A stretch of DNA of 64,000 nucleotides from RGIG7213 sp045540335 (GCA_045540335.1 JAZQHC010000036.1:62001-126000), one strand, 5' to 3'; positions 51,500 through 60,324 are shown, counted from the first letter of the stretch. A program made the numbers and translations. Notes: generated from the sequence alone by a model not told the origin.

Positions 51500-52228
51500 T
51501 CAAATAACGTATCCGCCATCTACACAAAGCGTTTGCCCTGTGATAAAATCTGCGTTTTCCGAAGCAAAAAACAGCATTGCCCTTGCAACGTCATTCGGCG
51601 TACCCGCCCTGCCAAGTGGAGTTTTTTCTATTATTTGCATTTTGTCATCTTCGGTTAATCTTGCATTCATTTCCGTTTCGATATAGCCGGGTGCAATACA
51701 GTTAACCGTTATACCGTTGGGCGCTTCTTCTTTGGCAAGTGCTTTCGTAAAGCCTATTACCGCCGCCTTCGATGCAGAATAATGCACCTCGCAGCTTGCG
51801 CCCGTTAACCCCCACATAGACGAAACGTTTATTATTTTGCCCCTGTTCGACCTTAAAAGCGGCAAAAGCGCTTTCGTCGTTAAAAACATACCTTTAACGT
51901 TTACCGCCATGGTTTTATCCCAATCACCTTGCGAAATATCGCCAAGTACGCCGAAGTGTGATATACCCGCGTTGTTTATCAAAACATCAAGCCCGCCAAA
52001 CCTGTATTCACAAACAGACGCCATTCTTCGTACCTGCTGTTCGTCGGTTATGTCGCATTGGCACGTATAAGCCTGCGCACCCTTTGCCAAAAGCATGGCG
52101 CAAAGCTGTTCTGCGCGCTGTTCGTTTTTGTTGTAGTTTATCATAACGGAATAACCGTTTTCGGCAAATAATTCTGCCGCCGCCGCGCCTATCCCGCGTG
52201 ACGCGCCGGTTATAAGTACAGACTTCAT
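51500..52228 (-). CDS. Short-chain dehydrogenase (FabG-like)
   Basis: The 242-residue SDR has TGASRGIGAAAAELF near the N-terminus, LINNAGISHFG, the catalytic Ser in NVSSMWG, YSASKAAVIGFTKA (catalytic Tyr and Lys) and a FabG-like C-terminus DFITGQTLCVDGGYVI. It would reduce a 3-oxoacyl or related carbonyl with NAD(P)H. No fatty-acid genes are adjacent. An AAATCAAAATG stretch at the start has no strong ribosome site. Confidence 0.88.
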   Translation of the reverse strand: MKSVLITGASRGIGAAAAELFAENGYSVMINYNKNEQRAEQLCAMLLAKGAQAYTCQCDITDEQQVRRMASVCEYRFGGLDVLINNAGISHFGVLGDISQGDWDKTMAVNVKGMFLTTKALLPLLRSNRGKIINVSSMWGLTGASCEVHYSASKAAVIGFTKALAKEEAPNGITVNCIAPGYIETEMNARLTEDDKMQIIEKTPLGRAGTPNDVARAMLFFASENADFITGQTLCVDGGYVI

Positions 52229-52345
52229 TTTGATTTACCCCCAAAAAATATAGACAAAAAATCAATCAAAATTTCATATTTTAAAATACAAAAAAGTAAA
52301 ATTTGCGGATTTTTTAATTATTTTTGATATTTTTTTAAAAAACTA

Positions 52346-52374
52346 TTGACAAGCGATATTAAGTATGCTAAAAT
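52346..52374 (+). promoter_or_regulatory. Promoter for the small NPSTG-type surface protein
   Basis: TTGACA (52346-52351) and TAAAAT (52369-52374) with a 17-base spacer, and a TGC just before the -10 box. Confidence 0.8.
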
Positions 52375-52438
52375 GTGTGTAGAAAATGAATTTGTTTATC
52401 ATGGTTTGCAGAATTTTTAAGAAAGGCAGGCAACAAAT

Positions 52439-52666
52439 ATGAAAAAAATAATATCGTTGATGATAGTTGTTGCCGTTCTGTGCACGTCTTGCGTTTCTCT
52501 GTCAGTATTGGCAACGGAATCGCATGATTCGGGCAGCTTTTCAGATGAAGTGCCGCATGAAGAAAATCCCTCAACGGGTGATTGCCTGTTTATATGCTCT
52601 GTCGTCGCGGCGGTCGTAAGTCTATGCGTGCTTTATCTTATAATGCGAAGAAAATACATAAAGTAA
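52439..52666 (+). CDS. Small secreted protein with NPSTG-type sorting-like tail
   Basis: The 75-residue protein has a signal peptide (MKKIISLMIVVAVLCTSCVS), a 20-residue acidic Ser-rich mature part, then NPSTGD followed by a hydrophobic helix (LFICSVVAAVVSLCVLYLIM) and a basic RRKYIK tail. This is the layout of sortase-anchored proteins (NPxTG-type). GAAAGG precedes the ATG and a terminator follows. Whether a sortase recognises it is unknown. Confidence 0.7.
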   Translation: MKKIISLMIVVAVLCTSCVSLSVLATESHDSGSFSDEVPHEENPSTGDCLFICSVVAAVVSLCVLYLIMRRKYIK

Positions 52667-52690
52667 AAAGCCGAAAGGCTTTTTTCTTTT
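52665..52690 (+). terminator. Intrinsic terminator
   Basis: AAAAAGCC and GGCTTTTT pair around GAAA, followed by further T residues. Confidence 0.9.
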
Positions 52691-52842
52691 TTTCGTATAT
52701 TTTCAAATTCGCCTGCATACCGTAATTAAATACTAACTTAAAGGCGGTGTTTTTTCCATTTGCAAATGTAAAGTATTTGTTAAGCATCCGTAGCAAATGT
52801 CAAATATGACAAAATACCTCTCTTTTTGCCTTTATAGTGCTG

Positions 52843-52871
52843 TTGACTTTTTATTTATTTTGTGTTATCAT
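52843..52871 (+). promoter_or_regulatory. Promoter for the lipoprotein-glmM operon
   Basis: TTGACT (52843-52848) and TATCAT (52866-52871) with a 17-base spacer, 59 bases before the first gene. Confidence 0.7.
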
Positions 52872-52930
52872 GAAAGTAGGGATAGTATCACTATTATAAA
52901 ACGAGTAAATTTCTTATTACAGGTTCGGCT

Positions 52931-53251
52931 ATGAAAAAATTTTTGTGTATTATATCTTCTTTTGTTCTGCTTTTCTCTTTAGGCTGCACTTCTGAAAAAG
53001 ACCTTAACGAAAAACGTCTTACCATCGTTGAAAGTGTAACCAAATGCAACGCCATAGAAGAGGATTGGTTTTTCGCCTACGACAGCGAGGGCGAATGGTA
53101 TAAGGTGCTTTGGCCCGATACAGACAATCTTTCCGAAGGCGACGAGTTAACGGTTTTTTATGAAGAAATAACGGAAATTTCATACGAATCGGGCTACCCC
53201 GACGGATATACCCCAAAACTGCAAATAACGGCAAAAAAGGTGAAAAAGTAA
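52931..53251 (+). CDS. Small lipoprotein, unknown
   Basis: The 106-residue protein has a lipoprotein signal (MKKFLCIISSFVLLFSLGCT; lipobox SLGC) and an acidic beta-type domain (WFFAYDSEGEWYKVL, then GDELTVFYEEITEIS). No family is recognised. It is the first gene of an operon leading to glmM (next gene one base after the stop codon). Confidence 0.7.
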   Translation: MKKFLCIISSFVLLFSLGCTSEKDLNEKRLTIVESVTKCNAIEEDWFFAYDSEGEWYKVLWPDTDNLSEGDELTVFYEEITEISYESGYPDGYTPKLQITAKKVKK

Positions 53252-53252
53252 T

Positions 53253-53855
53253 ATGCAAAAGCCCATTTTCGTAGTGATATCAAAAACAAACACAACAGTG
53301 GGTACGCAAAGCTTGGCAAATGCATATAATCACGTGTCTATTTCCTTTTCTAAAGACCTTAACGTGATGTACGCCTTTTCGCGCTACCGCATAAATTCGC
53401 CGCTTGTGGGCGGCTTCGTGGCAGAAAAGCCTGCACGGTATCTTCTTAACGATATCCCTACGCCGATAAAAATATATATGCTTATGGCTGATGAAGAGGA
53501 TTACGACGCCATACGCGGCAAAATAGATAAATTTGCAAAAAACAGAAAACGCTATATATACAACACCTACGGCGCAATAGCGCGCAGTATGGGAAAAGAA
53601 AAAAAGGTTAAAAACGCATTTACAAACGTTGAATTCGTGTGTAACGTGCTTGAGATAAAGGGCGTTAAAACGATACAGCATCTGGAAAGAGAGTTAGAGT
53701 TTTTCCGTGTTTACACGGGCACGCTTGAAAAATATCTTCACGGCGAATACGAGTGCGACGACGTGTATTTTTCCCGCCGCCATCCTATGAAGGTGGTTGG
53801 CGAAACGGTATCGCACTTTGCAAAATTAACCAAGCGAAGCATATTTGGAAAATAA
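53253..53855 (+). CDS. Permuted papain-fold (NlpC/P60-like) protein
   Basis: The 200-residue protein begins MQKPIFVVISKTNTTVGTQS and has NHVSISFSKDLNVMYAFSRY with a candidate catalytic His, GGFVAEKPARYL, and AFTNVEFVCNVLEIKG with a candidate catalytic Cys. The His-before-Cys order is that of circularly permuted NlpC/P60-type proteins (YiiX/C92-like); assignment is by pattern only. It has no clear signal peptide. It overlaps nothing and lies between the lipoprotein and the GlmU-like gene. Confidence 0.55.
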   Translation: MQKPIFVVISKTNTTVGTQSLANAYNHVSISFSKDLNVMYAFSRYRINSPLVGGFVAEKPARYLLNDIPTPIKIYMLMADEEDYDAIRGKIDKFAKNRKRYIYNTYGAIARSMGKEKKVKNAFTNVEFVCNVLEIKGVKTIQHLERELEFFRVYTGTLEKYLHGEYECDDVYFSRRHPMKVVGETVSHFAKLTKRSIFGK

Positions 53856-53867
53856 TTCGGAGGTTTT

Positions 53868-54530
53868 ATGATAAAAGCATCAGATCTGTTCGATCTTTCA
53901 CATACGATAGCAGCAGAATTTATAAATTCATTCGATCATCCGTACGAAGCACTTCCGCACATAAAAGCATACGTGCAAGATCTTTGCGAAACTCTTGATA
54001 AAGACAGGTACTATTCCCCGGCACCGGGCGTGTGGATATCAAATTCCGCAACTGTTGCACCCACGGCGTATATCGCCGCACCCACTATTATTTGTGCAGG
54101 TGCCGAAATAAGGCACTGCGCGTACATTCGCGGCAGCGTAATAGTCGGTCAAGGGTGCGTTGTGGGTAATTCTACCGAGTTGAAAAACTGCATTCTTTTT
54201 GATAACGTGCAGGTTCCGCACTACAACTACGTGGGCGATTCTATTTTGGGATATAAAGCGCACCTTGGCGCAGGCGTTATAGCTTCAAATTTAAAAAGCG
54301 ATAAATCCAATATTTCGATAAAATGCGGCAACACCGTAATTCAAACGGGGTTGCGTAAGTTTGGCGCACTTGTAGGCGATTTTGCAGAGGTTGGCTGTAA
54401 CAGCGTGTTAAATCCCGGTACTGTAATAGGCAGAGGTGCGGCGGTTTACCCCACAAGCAACGTGCGCGGGGTAATTCCCGAAAACTGCATATTTAAAAAT
54501 GCAAAAAATATCATAATTAAAAAAATGTAA
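53868..54530 (+). CDS. Left-handed beta-helix acyltransferase (GlmU C-terminal-like)
   Basis: The 220-residue protein has an N-terminal helical part and a hexapeptide-repeat (LbH) domain from about residue 55 (VWISNSATVAPTAYIAAPTI and IRGSVIVGQGCVVGNSTELK). NCILFDNVQVPHYNYVGDSI and LGAGVIASNLKSD match the active-site part of GlmU, including the conserved loop HYNYVGDS. It lacks the uridylyltransferase half. Directly upstream of glmM (18 bp), it probably acetylates glucosamine-1-phosphate or a related sugar. Confidence 0.78.
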   Translation: MIKASDLFDLSHTIAAEFINSFDHPYEALPHIKAYVQDLCETLDKDRYYSPAPGVWISNSATVAPTAYIAAPTIICAGAEIRHCAYIRGSVIVGQGCVVGNSTELKNCILFDNVQVPHYNYVGDSILGYKAHLGAGVIASNLKSDKSNISIKCGNTVIQTGLRKFGALVGDFAEVGCNSVLNPGTVIGRGAAVYPTSNVRGVIPENCIFKNAKNIIIKKM

Positions 54531-54548
54531 TTTAAAGGGGAAATATAT

Positions 54549-55904
54549 ATGGGTCGTTTATTTGGTACAGATGGCGTAAGAGGTATCGCCAATGCCGAGC
54601 TTTCGTGCGAGCTTGCAATGAATATAGGCAGGGCGGCGGCATCTGTTTTAACAAGCGGAACAAGGCGCAGGCCCGTTTTCGTAATAGGAAGCGATACGCG
54701 TATGTCGTCTGATATGCTTGTTTGCGCGGTAACAGCGGGGCTTTGCTCTGTCGGGGCAGACGTTATAAATCTCGGCGTAGTGCCTACACCTGCAGTTGCG
54801 TATCTCGTAGGAAAATACAAGGCCGATGCAGGCGTGATGATATCCGCATCGCACAACCCTGCAAAATTCAATGGTATAAAGCTTTTCTCGGGCGACGGAT
54901 ACAAATTGCCCGACATGATAGAAGAACAGATAGAATCCCTCGTTTTAGACGAAGAAAATGCTTCCATTCAGCTTCCCACAGGCGGCGAATTGGGCAAAAT
55001 ATACAGCGGCTATAACGCAATAAAGGATTATACAGACCATATAAAATCCTCTGTTCCAAACTCGCTTGACGGGTTGCGTATCGCGGTGGACTGTGCAAAC
55101 GGCTCTGCCTCGGTAACGGCTGAAAAGCTGTTTTCGTCGCTTGGGGCAGAATGTACGTTTATGAACTGCACGCCCGACGGCGAAAACATTAACGACAAGT
55201 GCGGCTCTACCCATATGGAAGGGCTTGCCGCATTCGTAAAGGAAAACGGGCTTGATGCAGGTATCGCCTTCGACGGCGATGCAGACAGATGCCTTTGTGT
55301 TGACGAAAACGGCAACCTTATCGACGGCGATATGATAATGGCTATCTGCGCGCTTGACCTTTCACAAAGAGGAAAATTAAACAAAAATACGGTTGTCGGC
55401 ACTATAATGACAAACTTCGGCTTTGGAAAATTCTGTGAAGAAAACAACCTTCGCTTTATCGCCACCAAGGTAGGCGACAGATTCGTGCTTGAAGAAATGC
55501 TTCTTGAAGAATACGATTTCGGCGGCGAGCAATCGGGCCACATCATCTTCCGCGATTTTGCCACCACGGGCGACGGACAGTTAACCGCAGTGCAGCTTCT
55601 TTCCCACATGAAAAGAAGCGGAAAGAAGCTTTCCGAATTGGCAAGCGTAATGAAGCGCTATCCGCAGGTAATGGTAAACCTTGAAATATCTGCAGAAGGC
55701 AAATTGCAGTTCTATACGAACAGGGTCGTTAAAAACGCACTTGATGCAGCCAAAAAATCGCTTGGCAAAACAGGCAGGGTGGTGGTACGCCCCTCGGGTA
55801 CAGAGCCTTTGATACGTATCATGGCAGAGGGCGACGACGATGCCGCCATCAGAAAAGCAGTAGATGATATCGCGCAAACCATAAAAGAACAGTTGATAAA
55901 ATAA
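54549..55904 (+). CDS. glmM: Phosphoglucosamine mutase
   Basis: The 451-residue protein begins MGRLFGTDGVRGIANAELSC, has the catalytic serine in ISASHNPAKFNGIKLFS (about residue 101), the Mg-binding DGDADRCLCVDENG, and the sugar/phosphate-binding VVRPSGTEPLIRIMAEG at the end. It converts glucosamine-6-phosphate to glucosamine-1-phosphate for UDP-GlcNAc. It is the last gene of the operon and a terminator follows. Confidence 0.96.
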   Translation: MGRLFGTDGVRGIANAELSCELAMNIGRAAASVLTSGTRRRPVFVIGSDTRMSSDMLVCAVTAGLCSVGADVINLGVVPTPAVAYLVGKYKADAGVMISASHNPAKFNGIKLFSGDGYKLPDMIEEQIESLVLDEENASIQLPTGGELGKIYSGYNAIKDYTDHIKSSVPNSLDGLRIAVDCANGSASVTAEKLFSSLGAECTFMNCTPDGENINDKCGSTHMEGLAAFVKENGLDAGIAFDGDADRCLCVDENGNLIDGDMIMAICALDLSQRGKLNKNTVVGTIMTNFGFGKFCEENNLRFIATKVGDRFVLEEMLLEEYDFGGEQSGHIIFRDFATTGDGQLTAVQLLSHMKRSGKKLSELASVMKRYPQVMVNLEISAEGKLQFYTNRVVKNALDAAKKSLGKTGRVVVRPSGTEPLIRIMAEGDDDAAIRKAVDDIAQTIKEQLIK

Positions 55905-55949
55905 AAAAGATATAATTCCCTTCGGGGTTTTATATACGCACTTCGGTGC

Positions 55950-55997
55950 AAGCCCTGAGATTATAAGTAGGGGGGAAAATCTCAGGGCTTTTTATTG
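55950..55997 (+). terminator. Intrinsic terminator after glmM
   Basis: A 13-base stem (55950-55962 with 55978-55990) encloses a G-rich loop and is followed by TTTATTG. Confidence 0.9.
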
Positions 55998-56029
55998 TTT
56001 ACCGAAAACAACCTGCAGGTGGTTCGATA

Positions 56030-56330
56030 AAGGATATTTTCGATTAGTAATTCCGCCGCAGCGATAGGCTCCTTCTGAAAGGAAGCTGTCGAGCGAATGC
56101 AGACTGAGGTACAGTTCGTAATGATAAAATTCAGCAAAACGGCACTGTAACGCAGGCCCCTTCCACCGCGTTGCGGTTTCCCTTCCTCTTTGAGGAAGGC
56201 TTTGAATTGCCACGTCTGTGGCGGCATGCCAAATGCTTCGGTGGGCTTTAAGCCCCGCCGGCAACACGCCCTTATAGGGTTAAGCAAGCCGCCGGATTAG
56301 ACGGCGGTGGTTATGACTTGCCAAAATATC
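56030..56330. repeat. Non-coding block with clostridial-type repeat sequences
   Basis: No gene is supported between glmM and the BspA-like gene. The stretch contains CTCCTTCTGAAAGGAAGCTG followed by a GACTGAGG segment, CCTTCCTCTTTGAGGAAGG, and other short palindromes, patterns typical of dispersed intergenic repeats in clostridia. Confidence 0.5.
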
Positions 56331-56337
56331 GTTACTA

Positions 56338-56369
56338 TATAAAAACGCCGGCGCAGTTGCGTCGGCGTT
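56338..56369 (-). terminator. Terminator for the BspA-like gene
   Basis: On the minus strand AACGCCGACGC and GCGCCGGCGTT pair (56344-56369) and T residues follow. Confidence 0.8.
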
Positions 56370-56395
56370 AAAGCTTATTTGATAAAATACGTTTA

Positions 56396-57571
56396 TTATT
56401 TTTTCTTTTTAATAACGAAGAACGCCGCACCGCCTGCCAGCACTGCAACACCCACAACAATAGCTATTATAACAGATGTGGAAGATTTTTCTTCATTTTT
56501 CGCACCGCTGCCTACATCATCGGTATCGTTTATACCTGCGGTCGCACTATCAGTTTCAGGCTTCGTTTCGCCATCTGCTTGCGTATCTGTTACAGCTTGC
56601 GTGGATTCGCCGTCTTCAACAGGCGTGCTTGCCTCGGTTGTTGTAGATACAGCTTCGGTAACGGCAGATTCGGGCGCACTTGTTTCAGGCGCGCTTGTTT
56701 CGGGGGCACTCGTTTCGGGCGCACTCGTTTCAGGCGCGCTTGTTTCGGGGGCGCTTGTTTCGGGCGCGGACATCTCTGAAGCGAATACTACAATCGACTT
56801 CAAATCAACGTCGTCGTCAAACGCGCCTTCAACGATGTTTATTTTATCCCAATCCTCTTTCTCGCCGTCATAATATATTTTTTGAAGATTCTCGCATTGA
56901 AAAAATGCTGATTCGCCAATAAACGTAACGCTTTTTGGAATTTTGATATAAGGCAGCCTCCTGCAGGCGTTAAATGCTGTATCCTCTATACGCTGCACCC
57001 CATCGGGAATAGTTACCGAGGTAAGCTTTGTGCAACCGCCAAACGTTCCCTGCTTTATGCTTTTCACACCCTTGGGGATAGAAATAGATGTAATAGACGA
57101 GCATTCCGAAAAAGCAAACGAATCTATATCAGTAACGCCGGCAGGTATCCTTACAGATTGTATGCCCGTGCAACGCACAAATGCATTTACGCCTATATAC
57201 GTTACACCGTCGGGAATGTTCATCGATGTAATGCCTTTGCAATCAAAAAACGCAAATTCATTTATTCTTTTAACCGTATCGGCAATTTTTACAGAGGTTA
57301 CATTTTCACACTTGTGAAACGCGTAAGCGCCAATACTTGTAATGCCGTTTTCAATAACTATTTTTTTAATCCATTGGCGTTGCGGATACCATTCGGCACG
57401 GTCGAAATCGTAGCCGCTGTTTTTCATATCTCCGCTGCCGCTTATAGTCAGCGTGCCTGCATCGTCAATATTCCAGGTTATATTGCTTGCACTTGCAGAA
57501 ACGGCTGCAAGCGGTGATACGGAAAGCATCAATACCGCAAGCAATACGGATAAAAGCTTTATTTTTTTCAT
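56396..57571 (-). CDS. BspA-like leucine-rich-repeat surface protein
   Basis: The 391-residue protein has a signal peptide (MKKIKLLSVLLAVLMLSVSP), LRR_5-type repeats (about residues 60-250; for example IGAYAFHKCENVTSVKIADT and later copies), an ETSAP repeat region of about seven units, a Thr/Glu/Asp-rich stalk, and a C-terminal membrane helix with KKKK tail (VIIAIVVGVAVLAGGAAFFV). It is a cell-surface protein, probably membrane-anchored. The repeat region is encoded by a minisatellite and may vary in copy number. Confidence 0.9.
   Translation of the reverse strand: MKKIKLLSVLLAVLMLSVSPLAAVSASASNITWNIDDAGTLTISGSGDMKNSGYDFDRAEWYPQRQWIKKIVIENGITSIGAYAFHKCENVTSVKIADTVKRINEFAFFDCKGITSMNIPDGVTYIGVNAFVRCTGIQSVRIPAGVTDIDSFAFSECSSITSISIPKGVKSIKQGTFGGCTKLTSVTIPDGVQRIEDTAFNACRRLPYIKIPKSVTFIGESAFFQCENLQKIYYDGEKEDWDKINIVEGAFDDDVDLKSIVVFASEMSAPETSAPETSAPETSAPETSAPETSAPETSAPESAVTEAVSTTTEASTPVEDGESTQAVTDTQADGETKPETDSATAGINDTDDVGSGAKNEEKSSTSVIIAIVVGVAVLAGGAAFFVIKKKK
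56668..56770 (-). repeat. 15-bp coding minisatellite (ETSAP repeats)
   Basis: About seven nearly identical 15-base units (TTTCGGGCGCACTCG on the plus strand) encode repeats of Ala-Pro-Glu-Thr-Ser. Several units are exact copies, so slippage could change the length of the protein stalk. Confidence 0.9.
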
Positions 57572-57667
57572 ATTTTCCTCCGATAAGCGTTTTACGCTTT
57601 CATTTTACTGTCAAGCAAATAATGCTTTTTAAACCTATATATGTAAAAAAGCTTCTTACAAAGCAAT

Positions 57668-57702
57668 CCCGCAAGCCGTTTTCACGGTTTGCGGGGATTT
57701 TT
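57668..57702. terminator. Hairpin after jag
   Basis: CCCGCAAGCCG and CGGTTTGCGGG pair around TTTTCA; the T run is on the plus strand (57698-57702), so it may block rightward read-through or serve both directions weakly. Confidence 0.5.
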
Positions 57703-57711
57703 GTATATAGA

Positions 57712-58350
57712 TTATATTTTAGGCTTTCTGTCAAGTGCGATAACAACCTTGCGGTTTGTTTCCTGCCCTACGGAGAAGGTAGTTACACCTTCAATATCCT
57801 GCACTTGAGAGTGGATAATGCGGCGTTCCTGCGCCGTCATCGGTTCTAACGTAATATTTCTTCTTGTCTTTCTAACCTTTTCTGCCGTGCGCTTTGCAAG
57901 GTTTTTAAGCGTTTCCTCGCGCTTTGCGCGGTAGTTTTCTATATCAAGGTTGATGCGAACGTATTCCTTACCCTCTTTATTTCTGTTTGCGGAAAGGTTT
58001 ACAAGGTACTGCAGTGAATCAAGCGTATCGCCGTGGTGGCCGATAAGCACGCCTGCATTTTCGCCGCTAAGCGTTATTTTAACGCTGTCGTCCCCTTCGG
58101 AAACGTTGATTTCCGCATCTATGCCCATATTGGCAATAAGGGTCTTCAAAAAATCTGTTGCAGTTTCAACGGGGGATACCGTATATGTTATCTTTACCTT
58201 TGCAGGCGTTGCCCCCATTCCGAGGAAGCCCTTTTTAGCTTCTTCCAGAACCTCTACGGTAACATCTGCAACGTCAACACCAAGCTGCGCGCATCCTTCG
58301 GATACTGCCGCCTCGGTAGTTTTGCCCGTAACAACGAGTTCTTTTTTCAT
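57712..58350 (-). CDS. jag: RNA-binding protein Jag/KhpB
   Basis: The 212-residue protein has an N-terminal Jag_N domain (VTGKTTEAAVSEGCAQLGVD), a KH domain (VLIGHHGDTLDSLQYLVNLS) and an R3H domain (MTAQERRIIHSQVQDIEGV). It binds RNA and is linked to cell-wall growth and the YidC pathway. It directly abuts yidC. Confidence 0.95.
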   Translation of the reverse strand: MKKELVVTGKTTEAAVSEGCAQLGVDVADVTVEVLEEAKKGFLGMGATPAKVKITYTVSPVETATDFLKTLIANMGIDAEINVSEGDDSVKITLSGENAGVLIGHHGDTLDSLQYLVNLSANRNKEGKEYVRINLDIENYRAKREETLKNLAKRTAEKVRKTRRNITLEPMTAQERRIIHSQVQDIEGVTTFSVGQETNRKVVIALDRKPKI

Positions 58351-59610
58351 TTATTTATTTCCTTCACTGTTGTTTTCTTCGTTTTGTTCTTTGTCTTCGC
58401 CTTTGATATCCGCCTTGGATATCATTGCGTTTTTGCCTTTTTTTGCAGCGTTTTCTTCGCGGTGCTTTGCGAAGATGCCGTCGTCTTCCATCGAATCGTC
58501 TGTGCCCCTTCTGGGAATATACTCTTCATCATCGTCTATATGGTGCAAAGAGCGTTTTGCCGCATTTTGCTTGTTCTGTACGGCCTGTGCCTTGCGTGCA
58601 GCGGCAGCCTCTTTTTCGGCTTCCTTTTGAAGGCGCTTTATTTCTTCGTCCGAAAGCTTCGGAACGGGGAACATTTTTGAAAGCGCTATCTGCTGTGCCA
58701 AGCCGAGAACATTCTGATATACCCAGTAAAATGCAAGTGCAGTGGGCAAGCTATAACTGACAAATGCAGACAATGCAGGCGCCAATATATCCATCATTTT
58801 CATTGAAGGATTGTTTTGTACGTCTGCGCCTGCGGGCTGGTAGGTGAATTTTCTTTGCAATTTCATCGTTGCGTACATTGCAATAAATACCACCACCGGA
58901 ACAAGGAAATACCACAGCGCCTGCTCGTTCGGCTGTATAGCTAAATCAATAAAGCCGAAAAGCTTGAAGTTAGGCATTTCTTGCTGTGTAAGACGGTATG
59001 CGATATCTTCTTTAAATACTGCCCAATCCGTTATCTGTGCGCCGTTTACCGTTGTAGCACCTGTGGGAACTACGCCGTCAACGGGCAAAGCGTCGATAAT
59101 CTTTTGCGCGTTGCCTTCACCGCTGATAAAGTTAAGTATCTTTATAGTAGATGTATAGGCATTTCCCGCAGCATTCGATACGATACCTTGTACGCGGTTA
59201 TACGCTTCGGTTACAGCCTCTATCTGGGCAACGCCGAAACGGCACACGTAGTAAAGAGGATTTTGGATTATCGCATACAGAGAGTAGAGTATTGGAAGCT
59301 GTAGCAGCATGGGCAGGCAACCGCCGAATTGGCTGTACCCTTCCTTTTGATACATCTCCTGTATCTCCATTTGCATGTTTTGCTGTGATGTTCTGTCTGT
59401 ACGCCCGTTGTACTTCTTCTTTATTGCTAATTCCTTCGGGCGAAGCGATGCCGCTTTAACCTGGTTTTTTTGCTGTTTTATTCCAAACGGGAACAGAAGC
59501 AACTTGATTATCAGGGCGAACAAAAACAGCGCCAAGGCATAATTATGGAATGATATCTTGTCGCAGAATATCATTACATATTTCAATAATTCGGCAATCC
59601 AATCAAACAT
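58351..59610 (-). CDS. yidC: Membrane protein insertase YidC/SpoIIIJ
   Basis: The 419-residue protein has the OxaI-type core: ALFLFALIIKLLLFPFGIKQ, EMYQKEGYSQFGGCLPMLLQ and a C-terminal membrane pair with ALSAFVSYSLPTALAFYWVY. It inserts proteins into the inner membrane and in Bacillus is needed for sporulation (SpoIIIJ). A long charged C-terminal tail (EEEYIPRRGTDDS, then KRSLHHIDDDE) is present. It starts 9 bp after yidD. Confidence 0.94.
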   Translation of the reverse strand: MFDWIAELLKYVMIFCDKISFHNYALALFLFALIIKLLLFPFGIKQQKNQVKAASLRPKELAIKKKYNGRTDRTSQQNMQMEIQEMYQKEGYSQFGGCLPMLLQLPILYSLYAIIQNPLYYVCRFGVAQIEAVTEAYNRVQGIVSNAAGNAYTSTIKILNFISGEGNAQKIIDALPVDGVVPTGATTVNGAQITDWAVFKEDIAYRLTQQEMPNFKLFGFIDLAIQPNEQALWYFLVPVVVFIAMYATMKLQRKFTYQPAGADVQNNPSMKMMDILAPALSAFVSYSLPTALAFYWVYQNVLGLAQQIALSKMFPVPKLSDEEIKRLQKEAEKEAAAARKAQAVQNKQNAAKRSLHHIDDDEEYIPRRGTDDSMEDDGIFAKHREENAAKKGKNAMISKADIKGEDKEQNEENNSEGNK

Positions 59611-59619
59611 TTACGCGCC

Positions 59620-59865
59620 TTACTCCTCTTTTTTTCTTTTTTCTTTTCTTCTTTTTTCGGGAACGGGGTCATACCCGCCTTTACAAAAAGGGTTGCACCG
59701 CAGGATGCGCCACAATGAAAGACAAAAGCCCACAAAAAAACCGCGCTTTAAAAATGCCTCATACGCGTATTGCGAGCATGACGGCGTAAACCGGCAGCAC
59801 GGCCCTTTCAAGGGCGAAATAAACCGTTGATACAAACGGATAGCATACATAAAAACGTATTTCAT
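59620..59865 (-). CDS. yidD: Membrane protein insertion efficiency factor YidD
   Basis: The 81-residue protein has the YidD signature MYAIRLYQRFISPLKGPCCR and FTPSCSQYAYEAF, and a basic Lys-rich tail. It lies between rnpA (4-base overlap) and yidC, its usual place. Confidence 0.95.
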   Translation of the reverse strand: MKYVFMYAIRLYQRFISPLKGPCCRFTPSCSQYAYEAFLKRGFFVGFCLSLWRILRCNPFCKGGYDPVPEKRRKEKRKKEE

Positions 59866-60239
59866 CCAATCAGCATCCCCGTTTTTTTAAGACCTTCGAT
59901 AAGGTCATTATACACTTCGTTGGTTTTTACTTTTGTCGCTTCTTGTCTGGCGGCGATAACTACCAGATATCCCGTCTTGATTTTATGTGTTTTATGTGCT
60001 TGATAAAAAGCCTCACGCATGACCCTTTTTGCCCTGTTTCGGGCGGGTGCACCGCCGAGTTTCTTAGTGACGGTAAAACCGACACGGTTAATCCTCGATT
60101 TTAATGGATTTTCTCGCTGTAAACGGTTGGCGTGATAATCGGGTAAAACATACACGCAAACGGTACGCAAAACGGCACGCTTGCCCTTGGCGTACGTTTT
60201 TGAGAATAAATGGTTTTCCTTAATGGCATAGAACTTCAT
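59862..60239 (-). CDS. rnpA: Ribonuclease P protein component
   Basis: The 125-residue protein has LKSRINRVGFTVTKKLGGA and ARNRAKRVMREAFYQAHK, the RNA-binding core of RnpA, and a C-terminal VVIAARQEATKV. It helps the M1 RNA process tRNA 5-prime ends. It overlaps yidD by four bases (ATGA-type). Confidence 0.95.
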   Translation of the reverse strand: MKFYAIKENHLFSKTYAKGKRAVLRTVCVYVLPDYHANRLQRENPLKSRINRVGFTVTKKLGGAPARNRAKRVMREAFYQAHKTHKIKTGYLVVIAARQEATKVKTNEVYNDLIEGLKKTGMLIG

Positions 60240-60324
60240 CGCTTATGTCCTGCCTGCTGGTATAAAATTTTAAATAAAATTACACCCTCGCCGTTCGACG
60301 AGGGGGTAACGGTGTTACTGTTAA

